The position numbers and the translations under genes are program-made. Below, piece after piece: positions 37,944-49,958 of a stretch of 64,000 nucleotides of DNA (the stretch's first letter is position 1; the number at the start of each line of letters is the position of its first letter). The DNA is taken from NCBI GenBank assembly GCA_000827495.1, contig KN817522.1, positions 124,001 to 188,000 of the forward strand. Direction: 5' to 3'. This DNA comes from Hypholoma sublateritium FD-334 SS-4. Its lineage: Eukaryota; Basidiomycota; Agaricomycetes; Agaricales; Strophariaceae. The notes under the pieces are model-generated. The model saw only the letters and a program-made list of their open reading frames with translations. It made no database searches and had not been told where the DNA came from.

Positions 37944-40900
37944 ATGTCAGAATCACAAGAGCCTGAACAACAGCCATTGCTCCACCAGTTAGTTGTCTGC
38001 CACGTTCCCTGAGGACATCAAGCTCAAGAAATTGACTGCACAGTGTTAATGAAGCACTCCAGTCCCCTGAAGTGTACCCCGTAATTCACATGTTGAAGAA
38101 AGTGAGTTGTTACCAGCGTATTTCTTGTCTACCCCAGCTAATCTCAGTACAGGATGTCATGGTACGCCTCCTCATGCAATATCATAGCTTGCATTTACCT
38201 TCTGTATCTTATAGAAATATATAGGCAAGTTTTACGCGTTTAAACAACCGCATCGGCTAACACGTCACCTTCAGATACTCCTCTAAGCTTAGAAGCGGTA
38301 AGCTCATGAATTATCTAGAAGTTTTTTATACGAGCTGATGTTTCACTCAAGCTCATGGGCCCCGACCTCACGTACACTCTTGTACGCCCCCTCGTGCTCA
38401 AGTACCTCAAAAAGCAACAAGAAGGAAACATGTCTGTCACTTTCTGCTGCCTAATAACACGGATACATTTCCTGCGGGACGACAACATGGCGACCGCGGC
38501 ACTATCCTGCTCACGAGCGGCCCTCTGCGAGATCCTCGCCACGCGGATATTCAGGACGAACGCTAACGACCTACTCAACCTCACCATTGCGGCTACGACG
38601 AGTTGGCCTGTATATTCTGGCGCCGATCCCACTGTCATCGCGCAAGCTCGGGAAGAGCGCGACGACGATCTGGAAGAACGCGTGGGGAACGCCATCGAAA
38701 TGGCCATCCTCGGAAAGGCCAAGCATTTCATCAAGAGTTCGGCCTGCCAGAAGATGATCAATGCCATCTGGTCGTAAGCAGTTGCGTCTTGCTCCCCGCA
38801 GCCCGGATTGACATTCTAAAACCAGTGGGAAATGTGTCTATCAGGCTGAAAATAACCACTCCATCCTCTCCGATGTAAGGCAGCGAGTATGATGCCATCG
38901 CAGCACACTTTAACTCCTCCTCAGACATATAAACGTGCTCCAGTTCATTTTTACGACCCCCACAAGGCACCACTTCTGGACCATTACCGGTGAGATCTTT
39001 GTTACCTACCCATTATTTTGCCTGACAGACCCTTTCCAAGCCTGAAAGTGCCTGCCATACGTTCCGTTCTCGATTATTTCAAGTATTATCTCTGTTATAT
39101 CGTCAGTATGACCCACTGACCCTCGTTTATAGCTTTCTTATACTATTCACACTGTTTATATTCGCCCTTGAATTCAACCAATATGATAAGCTCACAACAG
39201 CAGAACTATTTTTTATGATATATGCGCTCGGTTTCACTTTGGAGAAGTTTGCGGCAATGCAAGAACACGGTATTAAAGGTCAGTCTTATCCTTTCAGTCG
39301 CGTAATCTACATAAATACTCAAGACCATAACAGTCTATTTCAAAGGCACATGGGTATGCGGCAGTATCAAGTAGACCTCCTTGAATAAAGATACTGACTT
39401 ACACCCAGAATGGATTTGACTTGGCATTCAGTGCGTAAGAATTTATTATCTCCACAAGGCAAAACTAATACCAAAATTATCTTCCACTGATCTCAATCAG
39501 TAACTACCTTTTTCATCTATGGGGCCCTTCGAATCTATGGATTATATCACCACAGTGAGTACTATCTATGCATTTTATCCCTGCCTATTAATCACCGAAA
39601 CGTCTAGACCACCGAATATCTAATCTAGGCATTGATGTGCTTGCAGTAATCGCTTGCCTGATGTTTCCACGGTGCGTTCAGACTAGGCAAATGGTCTATT
39701 CTTGTCTCATTATTTCTCCTAAGGCTGGCGTTCGTCACTTTTAAAGATAGCCTGCTTGTACTCTCATTGCGCGCAATGATCGTACAGTTTACCATGCTGA
39801 TGCTAATTGCCGCATTTTGTTTTTTGGGTTTCCTATATGCCTTGTGGACGTGAGCCGTGATCTCGTTCTCGGTAGAAACTTGATCTCAGATTATGCTCAA
39901 ATCTGCTTTCCGTTTTCTAGACTCAGCCGCGAGACTGCTGCGTAAGTCTTCGGTCCTTCAAACTATTTTTGCTGTCTCACCAGTTGTTTCCATGAAAGCT
40001 TTGGGCCAGGGTATGTTTTATACGCCATTGTCTTCTACATTTGGGTAACAAAATATATAAGATTAATTGCATGGTGGATGCTTGATCTCTGGTTCGGGCT
40101 TGATGCCTCGGGATTTGACCACGCCAGTGAGTCTCAAAATATGCCCATAACTCTTACCCGACTCTGACGGGCTCATGTAGCCAAATTCCACCCGATTTTC
40201 GGCCCAGTATTGATGGTGACATACGCATGCTTGAGCAATACTCTCCTCCTAACAGGTTTGTTTTTTTGTGTTGCTGCTTTCTTTTGCGACTGATCATATT
40301 CCCTTCGAACAGTCCTGGTATCTGTAGGCGCCGATTTTTTTTTTGCCAACAAAATTTTGAATTGGCGAGTAGATACTCTCCAACACATTTGCATCGGTTA
40401 ACGAAGACGCAGCTGCTGAGGTATACCCTTTTCTCGGACCTCTACCATACCTTCGCGCATATATTGATGTAATGCTGTAGGCAATGTTTCGCAAAGCCAT
40501 AGCAACCATTGAAGGGTATACCCCATTTCCTAAAGCTTGCCACCTCGTTTGTTGATACTGTAATAGAGTGAAGGCCGATTTCCTGTTCTCGTATCAACCG
40601 CCCGTGAATCTGATAGCACTCTGTATCATGCTTCCTGCAAGTTACATACTTTCGCCTAGATGGTTCCACAAGGTACGTCGATATTGTCTCTGGCATATCC
40701 AACCATCTTCTGAGCTGTCTTACCAGGTCAATGTCTTCATGATCAGGTGTGCAATCTTTTATCATATGTTATGGTTAAGACACCTGTTAACGACTGTATT
40801 TGACAGATTGACAAGTTTTCCCATTTTGCTGGGAATCTCTGTTTACGAAAGACAGTCGAAAACGGCTGGTACAATCACATTCTACGACACGGTTGCCCAT

Positions 40901-41770
40901 GTAGCAGAAAAAGCGTTTGACACACTTCCCCGAGCATTGAAGCGAATGGGTTGGTCCCTCTTCAATTCATCCCAATTGATCCCCATCATTGACTTTTGTC
41001 TTAAGCACTATTTGAAGGTCTGGCAGGGGCAGGGTCAGACATCGACGCCGTACGTATAATTCCAAATACCCTGAATCGCCCTGAACTTCCTCACCTCACA
41101 GGTCTTCGAAATCGAAGATTCGTACGACAGTGCCCTGGACATGGGCGATACCCACGACGAGTTCTCCTTCCGGGATGAGCGCCGTGGCTCCCGCGGGTCG
41201 GCACGCCGGCTCTCCGGGGCCTCATCGCGAGGCGGCCGGCCAGGCCCCTCTCCGCCGCAGAACGTCGCGCAGCGCGCACGGCTCAACACCGGCGTCAGCC
41301 AGGGAGTCGACCACACAACCTTCAGCCCACTGGCTCATGTGTACAACCCGTTCTTGCTCGACCATGATCACAATACGCCTGACACCGCTGCTGCTCATGG
41401 GATAAGCTACGGGCCGGCCACGCGCAGACGTTTAACGTCAATCATGGCCACCCAACCACGACCCATGCCCGACGTATTTGGCAGTGAAGCTCGCAGCAAT
41501 CGGTCGAATCCTCAAAGTTTCAGTGATAAGAATGCACTACCTCGCCGCGGAATTCTCTCCACATCGCCTAGCCAAGAGCCCGTTATCGATCCAAGCCCTG
41601 TACGTGCGACCGAGGCCGAAGGCGCTGAGGACGATACAGGAGAAAGTGCAGCACAAGTAATACAACACCGAGCGATCACGTCACGCCTTGACGATATTGA
41701 AAGAAGGCAAGCAAGGATGGAATCCTTGCTTGTGGAGATCTCAAGCAGCATTACTTCCATCAGACATTAA
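37944..41770 (+). CDS. yvc1: Vacuolar TRP-like cation channel Yvc1
   Basis: I place 27 exons: 37944-37987, 38044-38101, 38153-38161, 38215-38224, 38275-38297, 38352-38773, 38826-38874, 38925-38989, 39041-39082, 39133-39278, 39334-39353, 39409-39430, 39501-39554, 39608-39671, 39724-39849, 39921-39941, 39999-40010, 40062-40126, 40181-40255, 40313-40323, 40373-40420, 40481-40515, 40567-40672, 40727-40746, 40807-40949, 41018-41049 and 41102-41770. The sum is 2391 bases, 796 residues with no stop. Family blocks include DTYKRAPVHFYDPHKAPLLD, FFMIYALGFTLEKFAAMQEH, FKGTWNGFDLAF, LIAWWMLDLWFGLDASGF, the TRP-like ILSNTFASVNEDAAAE and PASYILSPRWFHKV. Yvc1 releases calcium from the vacuole under osmotic stress. 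Exons of 9-12 bases and a GC donor at 38225 make automatic models likely to fail. The long acidic tail ends in a coiled coil. Confidence 0.88.
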
Positions 41771-41956
41771 ATAATATCTAGATATTCCATACTGGATATA
41801 TGATGAACATCGTCGAAGACTTGTGGCCTTGGCGGTTCCAGTGAGAACAGGAAAACAAAAATTTGACATATTGCATAATGTAAACATCATAATCAACTTC
41901 AATGCATTCGCAAAGAGAGCATATGTATACGATGCACGCAGTTTCGACGGCTTAGA

Positions 41957-44900
41957 CTACTTGGCCAGATCAAACTACATCCAAATAAGATGTCAGCGAA
42001 ATTAGCCAGGAGCGAGTTTAGTCTCACCATGATTGTAAAGGTTGCAGGTAACTCCGATGGAAGTTGGACTTGACTGAGATATGAGTGACAGAGCTCAGGT
42101 CGGTCAGTGTTTTTGAATCTGATTGAAAGGCGGAATGTTATAGTAGCAAAACAGACAAGGCGAGGTGCAAACTTACTTCGAAAGAGTGCCAGAAACTCCT
42201 GGAGCGGTGCGAAGATTGTCCAGTTCAAAGATAGCGCGGATTACTTGAGATACAATCTGTAGTTATCATAAAAATTAGTGCGGTAACCTTGAAAAGGAGG
42301 AGAATCTCACCTTTACAGCCAGACCTTCGCCTAGATATCTAGGAATTGCAAGATAAGAGACTTGGACTCAAAAGATCGGAAAGGAAGCATTTACTTGAAG
42401 GCACCATCGGCGAACAAGCGATCCTTTACGGGACGCGTGAGATCAAATGCATGAGAATCAGGGAAGACAGTGTCCTGGCATCACAAGTGAATATTTTGCT
42501 CGCAAATGTTACGAGGGGCTGGACCGCTCACATCAACATTAGCGGAGGCCGTGTTGAGGAACACAAGTTCTTCTTTTTTGAATTGTTGTCCAGCGATTGC
42601 CTGATCGACTTGCGATACACCTGAAGCAAGCAATCCGTGTCAGGGGAAGGCATAACTATATGTACTTTGACTTACGGAAAACACCTTCCAAAGTAGGTGA
42701 AAGACCTAAATATCACGTGAAAATGAGATTACGGAAGTCATCCATAGGTTGAGTAACGTACGCAGGGCTTCATACACATAACTGTCGAGAGATGCCTTCT
42801 TGTCCTTGCTTACGAGGGCACTGATTTGACTGGTCTGACTGGTGTGATTGTCATCAAGATAGAAATGGGCGACATTTGTCATGGCTATGTAGATATAGAT
42901 ATCAGTTGACCAAATTAAATTGCCGAGAACAAAATCGCACCAAGTGTAAGTTCAGTAGTGCTCACAACCATCAATGCAAGGATTGTGTTGGCGAGTTGGT
43001 CAGTAGAGTGACCTAACTCGTAGAGTCGTTTGACGATGTCATGATATTCTGCGAGTTTCGAGCTTTCGAATAAGTTAGCAATAGACCCGATGATCCCAGC
43101 AAACGACATCTTTTGACATAACATCAACATTATCATTCAACATATTGGAAATTTGCCGTACCCTGGAACCAACATTTCGAGACAGTCCACTCTTGATGAT
43201 ACGAAGCAGTTTCTCGATATCAGTCTTGACCTTGGCTTGCAACACCATTACTCTCGCTGCCTCTACATTGAGGAAGACGAATCTGCCGAGCCAAAACACA
43301 GTAAGAGAGTGTGGCAATCGCAGCATACATGACTAGAGGGCTCACGAGTAGATATCTCTGAGAATGTCGCCTAGTTCATCCGGAGTGTAGGCACCGTGAG
43401 GATGACCCGTAGTCTTAAGTTGAATACCAGCCTGATGTGATTGAGTTGAACAATCATAGTTTATATCTAACAAGAACTCACAAGGTCAGTCGCTGCCCAA
43501 TGCACTGGTAAGATCCTGAAGACTTGGCGAACAATGTCAATACCACCAACTTTGCCACCGACAAGAGTGAAAGAGTTGGCGGTAATCAGCTTCTTAGTAG
43601 ATTCATAGAAGTATTTCTCGATGCCTTGAGTCAGATCAGGCGAAGCTAAGGCAGAGATGATGGCCAATTGGTCCTTCGTATCTTGCGCTGGGTAAAATCT
43701 GACATTTTTCAACCATCAATGATACCTTCAAGGGATATGGGTTGCACTAACCCGCGAGAACTACTCAGCACACGCGCGAGCCTAGCCTTGAATGGAGGTT
43801 GGAAGTTCTTGTCTTGTAAGATCTGAGCTACACTGTTATAACCATCAACTGAAATGAGAGGCGTTTTTGATCCAGGCCTTGATAAATCATATTGATCTAG
43901 GAGGCCAAGCTTTTTCAGGTTGACTTTCATAGAGTCCGGGGTCATGAGTGGGAAGAAGGTGTAGACACTGTTCTCTGTGAAGTTGTTCGGAAGAGTACGA
44001 AGCAAAAGGCGGCCTAGTGTACTTCCGAACCCGAAAGCATTGGGATCCCTCTGGCAGTCGGCGAAGCCCCATGCTGTCAGATTGTACGGAGTGAAATCAT
44101 GCGTGAAGTAACGGTCGCCACGCGTAAGGGCGATAGCGTCGCTCAGGATGGCTCGGCTGATAGTGTAGCCTGTAGAAACTACTTAGAGTCTGCCCTATAG
44201 GTGGAGCAGTGTGCATGCAATACCTGGGCAAAGACCAGCACCGTCAACAACAGGCTTGGCTTCTTCTGCCTGAAGTCCTGTGTACAGCTCCAGATAGTCG
44301 ATGTTTCCATACAGCTTCTCCGCTGCATCTGCGATTTCTGGGTTTGAGTTCCATTCCAAGAATGTCGCGTAGGCTGTCGGGAGTTAGATAAAGAAATACA
44401 CCGGAGTAGTAAATGCCTCGATCTCACGTTTGAGACCCAAAAACTGAGGAATTAGCATCAGTATTTGACTCGCGAATTATTGCTTCAACTGAACACACCT
44501 TTCTGAAGTCGTTCAACGAACAGACACCCCATGTTCGATTTTGCTCTATGCCCATGACTTCATTCAGCTTGAACACCGCTATGGATTGTGAACCGTCTCA
44601 GCAGGATGAAGTCGCAACGCGATGAGAATGCCCTTACATGGGGTACTGCGGGCTCCAAAGCAGGCGGCAGGATGCTCAGTTCTACGGTTTTTACTTTTAG
44701 TACGCCAATTGGCAGCAGTGATAAAAAAAAAAAACATACGCATCATGGAGGATCTTTGCGAGATCATCGTCCTTGAATGAGCCGTCTGGATTACGGGCAA
44801 TACTACACAAAGAAAATAAGATGGTTATCGGGTTTAAGACCATAGGAGCGTACCCTCCGAATGTCCAGTGGGTAAGGTCTGGCTGTGACCGTTGCACCTT

Positions 44901-46875
44901 GGCTGCAGCACTCTTGAAGTCGTTGACCGTGATTTCATCCGTTGGCTTTCCTGGGAAAAGTTGGGAAAAGATCTTCTGGGTCCATTGCTCGTCTTGGACG
45001 CTTGTTGTTGCATGCCAGCGATACAAGCAATTGAACTGTATAATGTCATTAGGTTTTCTGATACCTATAAGCGCGTTTACACACCTCCACACTACATTGA
45101 TTACCCTTTCCGCGCTCGAAAAGAGTATGATCGGGCATTCTCATTTCCTGATAACATTGTGGCAAGAAGTAAGATGCACTGAATGATAGAGAAACTCTGA
45201 ATTACGTACATCGAAAGGAGTCAGACTCCAACTGCTCCCATCTCTCACAAGCCCGAGAATGGAAGAAAAGTAATCAGAGAAGACAACTATAATGCTCATG
45301 AAAAAGAGGTGACGACAATCTCAAATAAGGACACACCCATTCCAAACCATCCGCAGTTAATCAGCCTAGCTGTCTGGAAGATGTCTTCTTCTTGAGCTAC
45401 TAATTTCACGTTCTCAGCGGGGTTGTCTGGCGAAAGTGTTTCCGGGTCTACATATTTGCCCCGCTCGTTTATTTTTAGGAGCTTCGCCGCGATATACTGC
45501 ATCACGGTGAGGTTAATTTAAATTTGAAAACGTGTACGGGAAACAAAATGCTAACGTTGTGGTTCCGATTGAAGAGAACTAATAAAGTGCAAACTGCTGG
45601 TGGGAGGAGTAAAAGTCTGTCTTCGGCGAAGGCATCTGGATGAAGCATTCCGCGACCGTTTTTGTTTCGGACAAGGTCCTGGTCTTTCTGACTATTGCCG
45701 TAAAGGGGAGCCAAGTCAACATAAGAGGAAGTCTCATTGATGTTGGGGTCACGATGAGAAGTACGAAATACACTGACAAATGTATGAGCCATGACCATTG
45801 TCAGATAATCTAATAGAATTACCTATGGATCACCAATGCTGCAAATGCAAACATAAGAGACGATAAACCAGCTGGGTGCTTCACAAACTGTACACATAGG
45901 AATCAGATTAAAGTCTAGGTCAATGTTAAGTTACGCACCTTCTCTCGCCGCAAAAGGCTGGATTGTTATATAACAGAGTAAGTGGGGAATCCAGGCCTCA
46001 TGTGACACTATGAACTCACGTATCGAAGACAAGTCCAGGATCAGGAAGCTGATTGCGTGGCAATGGATGGGATTGCTGAACGGATCGAGAATAAGGAGTG
46101 CCAGCCTAAACAGGTACAAGATTAAGAGGGAATGGATGGATTACAGTCGCATTGATAGACCTTTCCGAGGTTGGGAACATCAATATTGTTATAAGAACCA
46201 TCGGCGGTGCGCCACGCATACTGGCTGCTGACTTGAGTGGCAGGGGGATGTGCGAGATCGTTATAAACTGTAGATAGAACACCATGTCAATCGAAGTGAT
46301 GAGACACACACTATATTTAGGGGGTCGACTAACGAAGCTGGATGATCTTGTTCCTGAGGCTGAGAGCGATAGGGCCTTCAGGCAGCTTAGAGACAAAGGA
46401 CAGCGCGTGCTCGAGCTGCCAATGATTCTCAGTTACAATTCTCGCTGCGTTTGCACCAGGCTAAGCAGGAGGCTCGTAAGACATACCAGCAGTTTCCTGT
46501 CATCGATAGAGTCTTTATGCCTCAAAGCATCGACGACAGCAGCCTGTATGAATATTAAGCTATGATCATTTCAGAAACCACGAATCTGTCGTACCAAGGT
46601 ACTAGTATCCAAATGAACGGGCAATCCTTTAGAAATCTGGTGTAGCGTCAACCTTTCTATCTTTTTTGTAAGAAAAAGTACAGCCTATGCATACCCGTTC
46701 TCGGAACTCTTTCAAAACTTTTGGGGCGTTGGCGCTGTTGATAGTTTGGTAGTCCTTGTCAACAGCAGGAGCTCCGTTACTTTGCGCCCCAGAGGATTTA
46801 GCCTAAGTTCGAGTGAGTAAGCAGGCAAAACTGCTGCAAGCTGCTACTTACGTTGTTAGGTCTGAAAAACGCCAT
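41957..46875 (-). CDS. ppo: Psi-producing oxygenase (Ppo; heme peroxidase plus P450-like fatty-acid oxygenase)
   Basis: I place 31 exons with starts/ends (minus strand): 46875-46852, 46802-46695, 46636-46595, 46543-46487, 46415-46334, 46267-46161, 46105-46020, 45957-45939, 45887-45823, 45772-45556, 45496-45337, 45286-45210, 45035-44854, 44802-44740, 44681-44638, 44578-44499, 44443-44428, 44373-44224, 44169-43752, 43698-43482, 43431-43346, 43282-43162, 43109-42941, 42884-42762, 42705-42685, 42620-42532, 42474-42395, 42338-42311, 42256-42177, 42073-42028, 41974-41957; 3075 bases, 1024 residues. The dioxygenase half has a candidate distal His196, SYVDLAPLYGNS and the proximal YRWH motif (Tyr353, His356). 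The second half is P450-like, but FADGAFKYLGEGL has Tyr969 where the heme cysteine is expected. Ppo enzymes make oxylipins from linoleate that steer sporulation. The exon ends at 42685 and 41974 are the least certain. Confidence 0.87.
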
Positions 46876-47937
46876 TCCGTTCGCGGAGAATTGAGTGAGG
46901 TGTTGGTCAGGGAAGAAAGTGGGAGCTCAGCAAGAAGTCGGAGTAAGCAATCTGAGCGCGTCGCTTTATGGGACCCCGACCATCGAGACCTAAAGGCTTC
47001 TGACAGCGGGAATGTTGACTATCTTTACAACCGCTGACTCCATATAGGAAACCGTAGATCACAAGAATCACGCTGGGGCGAACAAGGCCCGATTGTACAT
47101 ATTTTAGGAGTGCTGGAGTTTGAAGCAGCCGATTTGGGCCAGGGAAATGAAATGTGATGAGGGTGATAGTTCGGTACATCTGCAAGATTATCCACTGTTA
47201 TCCAATGGAAACCAGTGCTCGGAGATGGCGGACGCCGCGCAGGTCGTGCGAGCCGCGAATTAATTAGATGATTGAATGAGTGGCGGAGTCTGGATGACCT
47301 TGAATGCTGCACGCCTGGGGTAACACTGCGATAGGTGACTGTTTGACCGTCTCTGCTATTCCTCGCCTTGAGAGCAACATGGAAGTAAGTAGCAAACGAC
47401 AGTCGACTAAAATATGCCACAACAACCATGTTCAAATTAGGAAATTACTGATTATAAGAGAAATTTACGTACACTTTGCCCATTCAACATCATATGCGTC
47501 TGAGAAACCCTAGCAGCGGAGCATTGCTTAGAATCTACAATTATAATCGTAACAAGATAACCGGTTCCAATATCTTTACACCAATGATAACATCAATCAG
47601 ACATTCAACAGTTGTAACCTGGAAGACGGACTTTTTAAATCCTTAATTAATCATTTATGTTCCGTGCTTATTTTTCAAGCTAAACCAATGGTCCATGGAG
47701 GCAATCGATTACGCCATGTCAGGCCTCATATAGTCATATTCCACGCCAGGACAGAACATGAACATGGAAGACATATCGACCGACTCACGAGTCTCCGGAA
47801 AATCTGAAGCGATTTCATAGCAAATCCTGCACTCCATATTCGCGAACAATCGTGGACGTCAACGCAAATATGTTGACCCAATCGACTCTGAGATACAGGG
47901 GTTAAGGGTTGTCCAGTAATTAATGACGCGGCGAGTC
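46876..47937. other. Promoter side of ppo; no gene
   Basis: 1.06 kb between the ppo start and the 3' end of the epsilon-COP gene, both on the minus strand. Only short frames without domains were seen. It should contain the ppo promoter. Confidence 0.5.
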
Positions 47938-49047
47938 CTAGGCAGACGTAGCTGCCACGGCTGGCTGGATGAATGCCGAGGCATACTGGTCAAACATCTC
48001 CGCCTTCTGATTGCTGTCCTGAACGAGAGGGTGCAAGGGATGTTTAGCAGCAAATTTGCTGAGTTGAGTCCAAGTGAGTATAAAGGAGATGAACAGGAAT
48101 TTATCTAAGACTTACGACCAGAGTTCTTCCGCGTCTGCTTTCTTGAGTGCGCCAAGCCCTGCAGCAACGACCAGGGCGGCCTCGGTTTCTTCATCTTCCT
48201 TGCTTTGTTGCAAAGACTCATCCAGATCCGACTTAGCTTCCTGGATTTCTCCTCGCAATACACGAATGACACCCCTAGCCGTTAACAAATGCGATGAGGA
48301 TAGCGAAGGGTTTCCTATTTGTTCCGTATAAAACGAGCTTGAATTGGCGTAGTTATCCTTTCCAGTCACCAGTCCAATTGTCGATTCTATGAGTTGCAAC
48401 AGTAGATCATCTTCGGCCCACCGTTTAGAGCGGTCGAATTGCTTCTTCGCCAAATCAGGGCGGGATATAGAAAGATATATCTGTACAATAAGCGCTACCC
48501 TTCATATCAAATAAAAGTGGGTTAGGGAAGAAGATAAGTCAATGTAGAATGCAACAACGTACGCTTCCAGATCTTCTGTTTCTGAGCCTAGTGTCTCTAG
48601 TGCCTCCTCGACTTCGCCTGCGCGTGCGAATGCAGTGCCGGCAAGTACCCTAACTAGAGATTTATCCTTCTCACTTGCCTCTGCATCGTCTCCCTCAATC
48701 TCGACGGCGAGATCGCGTAATTCCTCCAGTGCGGCTTCTGACTCGGTGGAATCGGAAGCAGCCATAAATCGCGCCAAAGACGAGACAGCCTTTAGTGCAA
48801 CATTGTCAGAGTCTGTTGGTATGATCTCCAGGGCGGATTGAGGTTTGTTCAGAGCGATATATGAACGAGCTTTATACAGTAGAGACGGAGTGTAGTCGGA
48901 TGATGATTCGTCGGGAAGTGGCTGTTGAATAATTGCCTGATAGGCGGCTACGTTGCAAACTGAGCATCGGAAACCTTTCAGGCAGAGTAGAACCTATTCA
49001 CCGAGGGTAAATTGTTGTTGTGTATGGTATAAATCAGAAGAATCCAT
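47938..49047 (-). CDS. sec28: Coatomer epsilon subunit (epsilon-COP)
   Basis: Four exons: 49047-49002, 48959-48563, 48499-48116 and 48058-47938; 315 residues. The sequence is alpha-helical and TPR-like throughout, with family blocks YKARSYIALNKPQSALEII, AGTAFARAGEVEEALETLG, VALIVQIYLSISRPDLAKKQ, LLTARGVIRVLRGEIQEAKS and the C-terminal KFAAKHPLHPLVQD. Epsilon-COP stabilises alpha-COP in the COPI coat for Golgi-to-ER traffic. The length fits the family (about 300). The first exon is only 46 bases, and its 42-base intron (49001-48960) is among the shortest here. Confidence 0.88.
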
Positions 49048-49476
49048 AATTGGGCTTGACCGTCGATGTAAGTACTGGACAAGGACTTTCAGCAGGCGCC
49101 GACGTGTAACGCATCACATTACGTAAGTAATGGCTCTCGAACTTGCTTCGAACTAAAAAAATACTCAAAACATACTGGTGGTTTGTTACCGCCATTGATT
49201 TTTTCCTCATGACTCAGCGCTCATCATTATGTACCGCAGCTCGAGTTTCCAACTGTCTAATTTTCCGCCGCATGATATTTGTGCATCATCAAAATAGACA
49301 TACTGGACAGTATGCTTGGGACTAGACACCACCATACTCAAACGATGGGAAACTCAAGGGATTGGAGTACCTCAAAAGTAATATTAGTACAAGCAAAGCA
49401 AGTGCTGCGTCTACTTTGGCTTTTTTTCACAAGTCCGCGTGGGAAATGGACTTACGTTTTTCACGATTTTTACCGT
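49048..49476. other. Intergenic flank left of the candidate mobile element
   Basis: AT-rich sequence with no gene; holds the epsilon-COP promoter next to 49047. Confidence 0.45.
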
Positions 49477-49498
49477 CTACCATAAAACTATTACTTTC
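49477..49498 (+). repeat. Left copy of the 22-base direct repeat
   Basis: Reads CTACCATAAAACTAT-T-ACTTTC. The second copy at 56205 differs only at base 16 (C). It sits 17 bases from the 3' end of a minus-strand tRNA-like sequence. Confidence 0.75.
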
Positions 49499-49515
49499 TA
49501 CAGCAAAAATGGAAC

Positions 49516-49588
49516 TGTCGGTAGCCGGAATCGAACTGGCGGCTCCGAGATGTGAGGCCGGTAGGAGTCCCGAAGGGGCTCCGGACGG
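49516..49588 (-). pseudogene. Degenerate tRNA-like sequence (CAC-type anticodon loop)
   Basis: On the minus strand the 3' half folds like a tRNA: anticodon loop CTCACAT, variable AGCC, T arm GCCAG-TTCGATT-CCGGC and acceptor TACCGAC-A. A D-arm-like GGAG...CTCC is present. The 5' acceptor strand does not pair, and both the T and anticodon stems have one mismatch, so this is probably a pseudogene or the head of a short retroelement. Its 3' end is nearly the same as that of the tRNA-like sequence at 49959. Confidence 0.35.
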
Positions 49589-49605
49589 CCGAACTAGGCA
49601 ATTTA

Positions 49606-49886
49606 TCGCGGAGCGACTGCGGGCCCCCCCAGGGCCCGCAAAGGCAAATTTTCGCGAAGCGACTGGGCCGGCGGAGGCCGGCCGCGGGCCCCCCCGGGGC
49701 CCGCAAAGGCAAATTATCGCGGAGCGACGCGGGCCCGCAGGCCCGCAAAGGCAACTTATCGCGAAGCGACTGGGGGGGTGTCTATCGCGAAGCGATGCAG
49801 GCCGGAGCGAGGGAGGAGGATCCGCCAGTGTTTATCATGGAGCGAGGGAGGAGGATCCCAAAGCAGTGGTATTTATCGCGCAGCGA
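49606..49886. repeat. Diverged array of seven TCGCGNAGCGA units
   Basis: The 11-base core, itself a small inverted repeat (TCGC/GCGA), occurs at 49606, 49652, 49717, 49759, 49785, 49835 (one base pair changed to AT) and 49876. Spacings are 46, 65, 42, 26, 50 and 41 bases. The first four units also share the lead AGGCAAnTT and carry internal GC hairpins of the type GCGGGCCC...GGGCCCGC. Frames running through it are byproducts of composition. Confidence 0.72.
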
Positions 49887-49958
49887 CATTGCATGCACCC
49901 AACTGACCGAGCAATGCTGCAAAAAATGAATTGACGTCTCTGTAAATTAGAAAATGAA

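Noticed and set aside
37988..38043. A peptide-like reading (PEDIKLKKLTAQ) at the yvc1 5' end, which would imply two frameshifts.
   Set aside because: Treating the stretch as a 56-base intron (GTTAGT...GCACAG) gives a fully open frame with no frameshift, so the peptide reading is most likely coincidental.
38355..38777. ATG 38355 as the start of yvc1.
   Set aside because: Upstream micro-exons encode DVM, KYID and TPLSLEA in frame with the channel family, so the gene starts further upstream at 37944.
49552..49934. Frames with repeated LSRSD/IIAERL-type peptides.
   Set aside because: They are translations of the hairpin array in different frames, not a conserved protein repeat.
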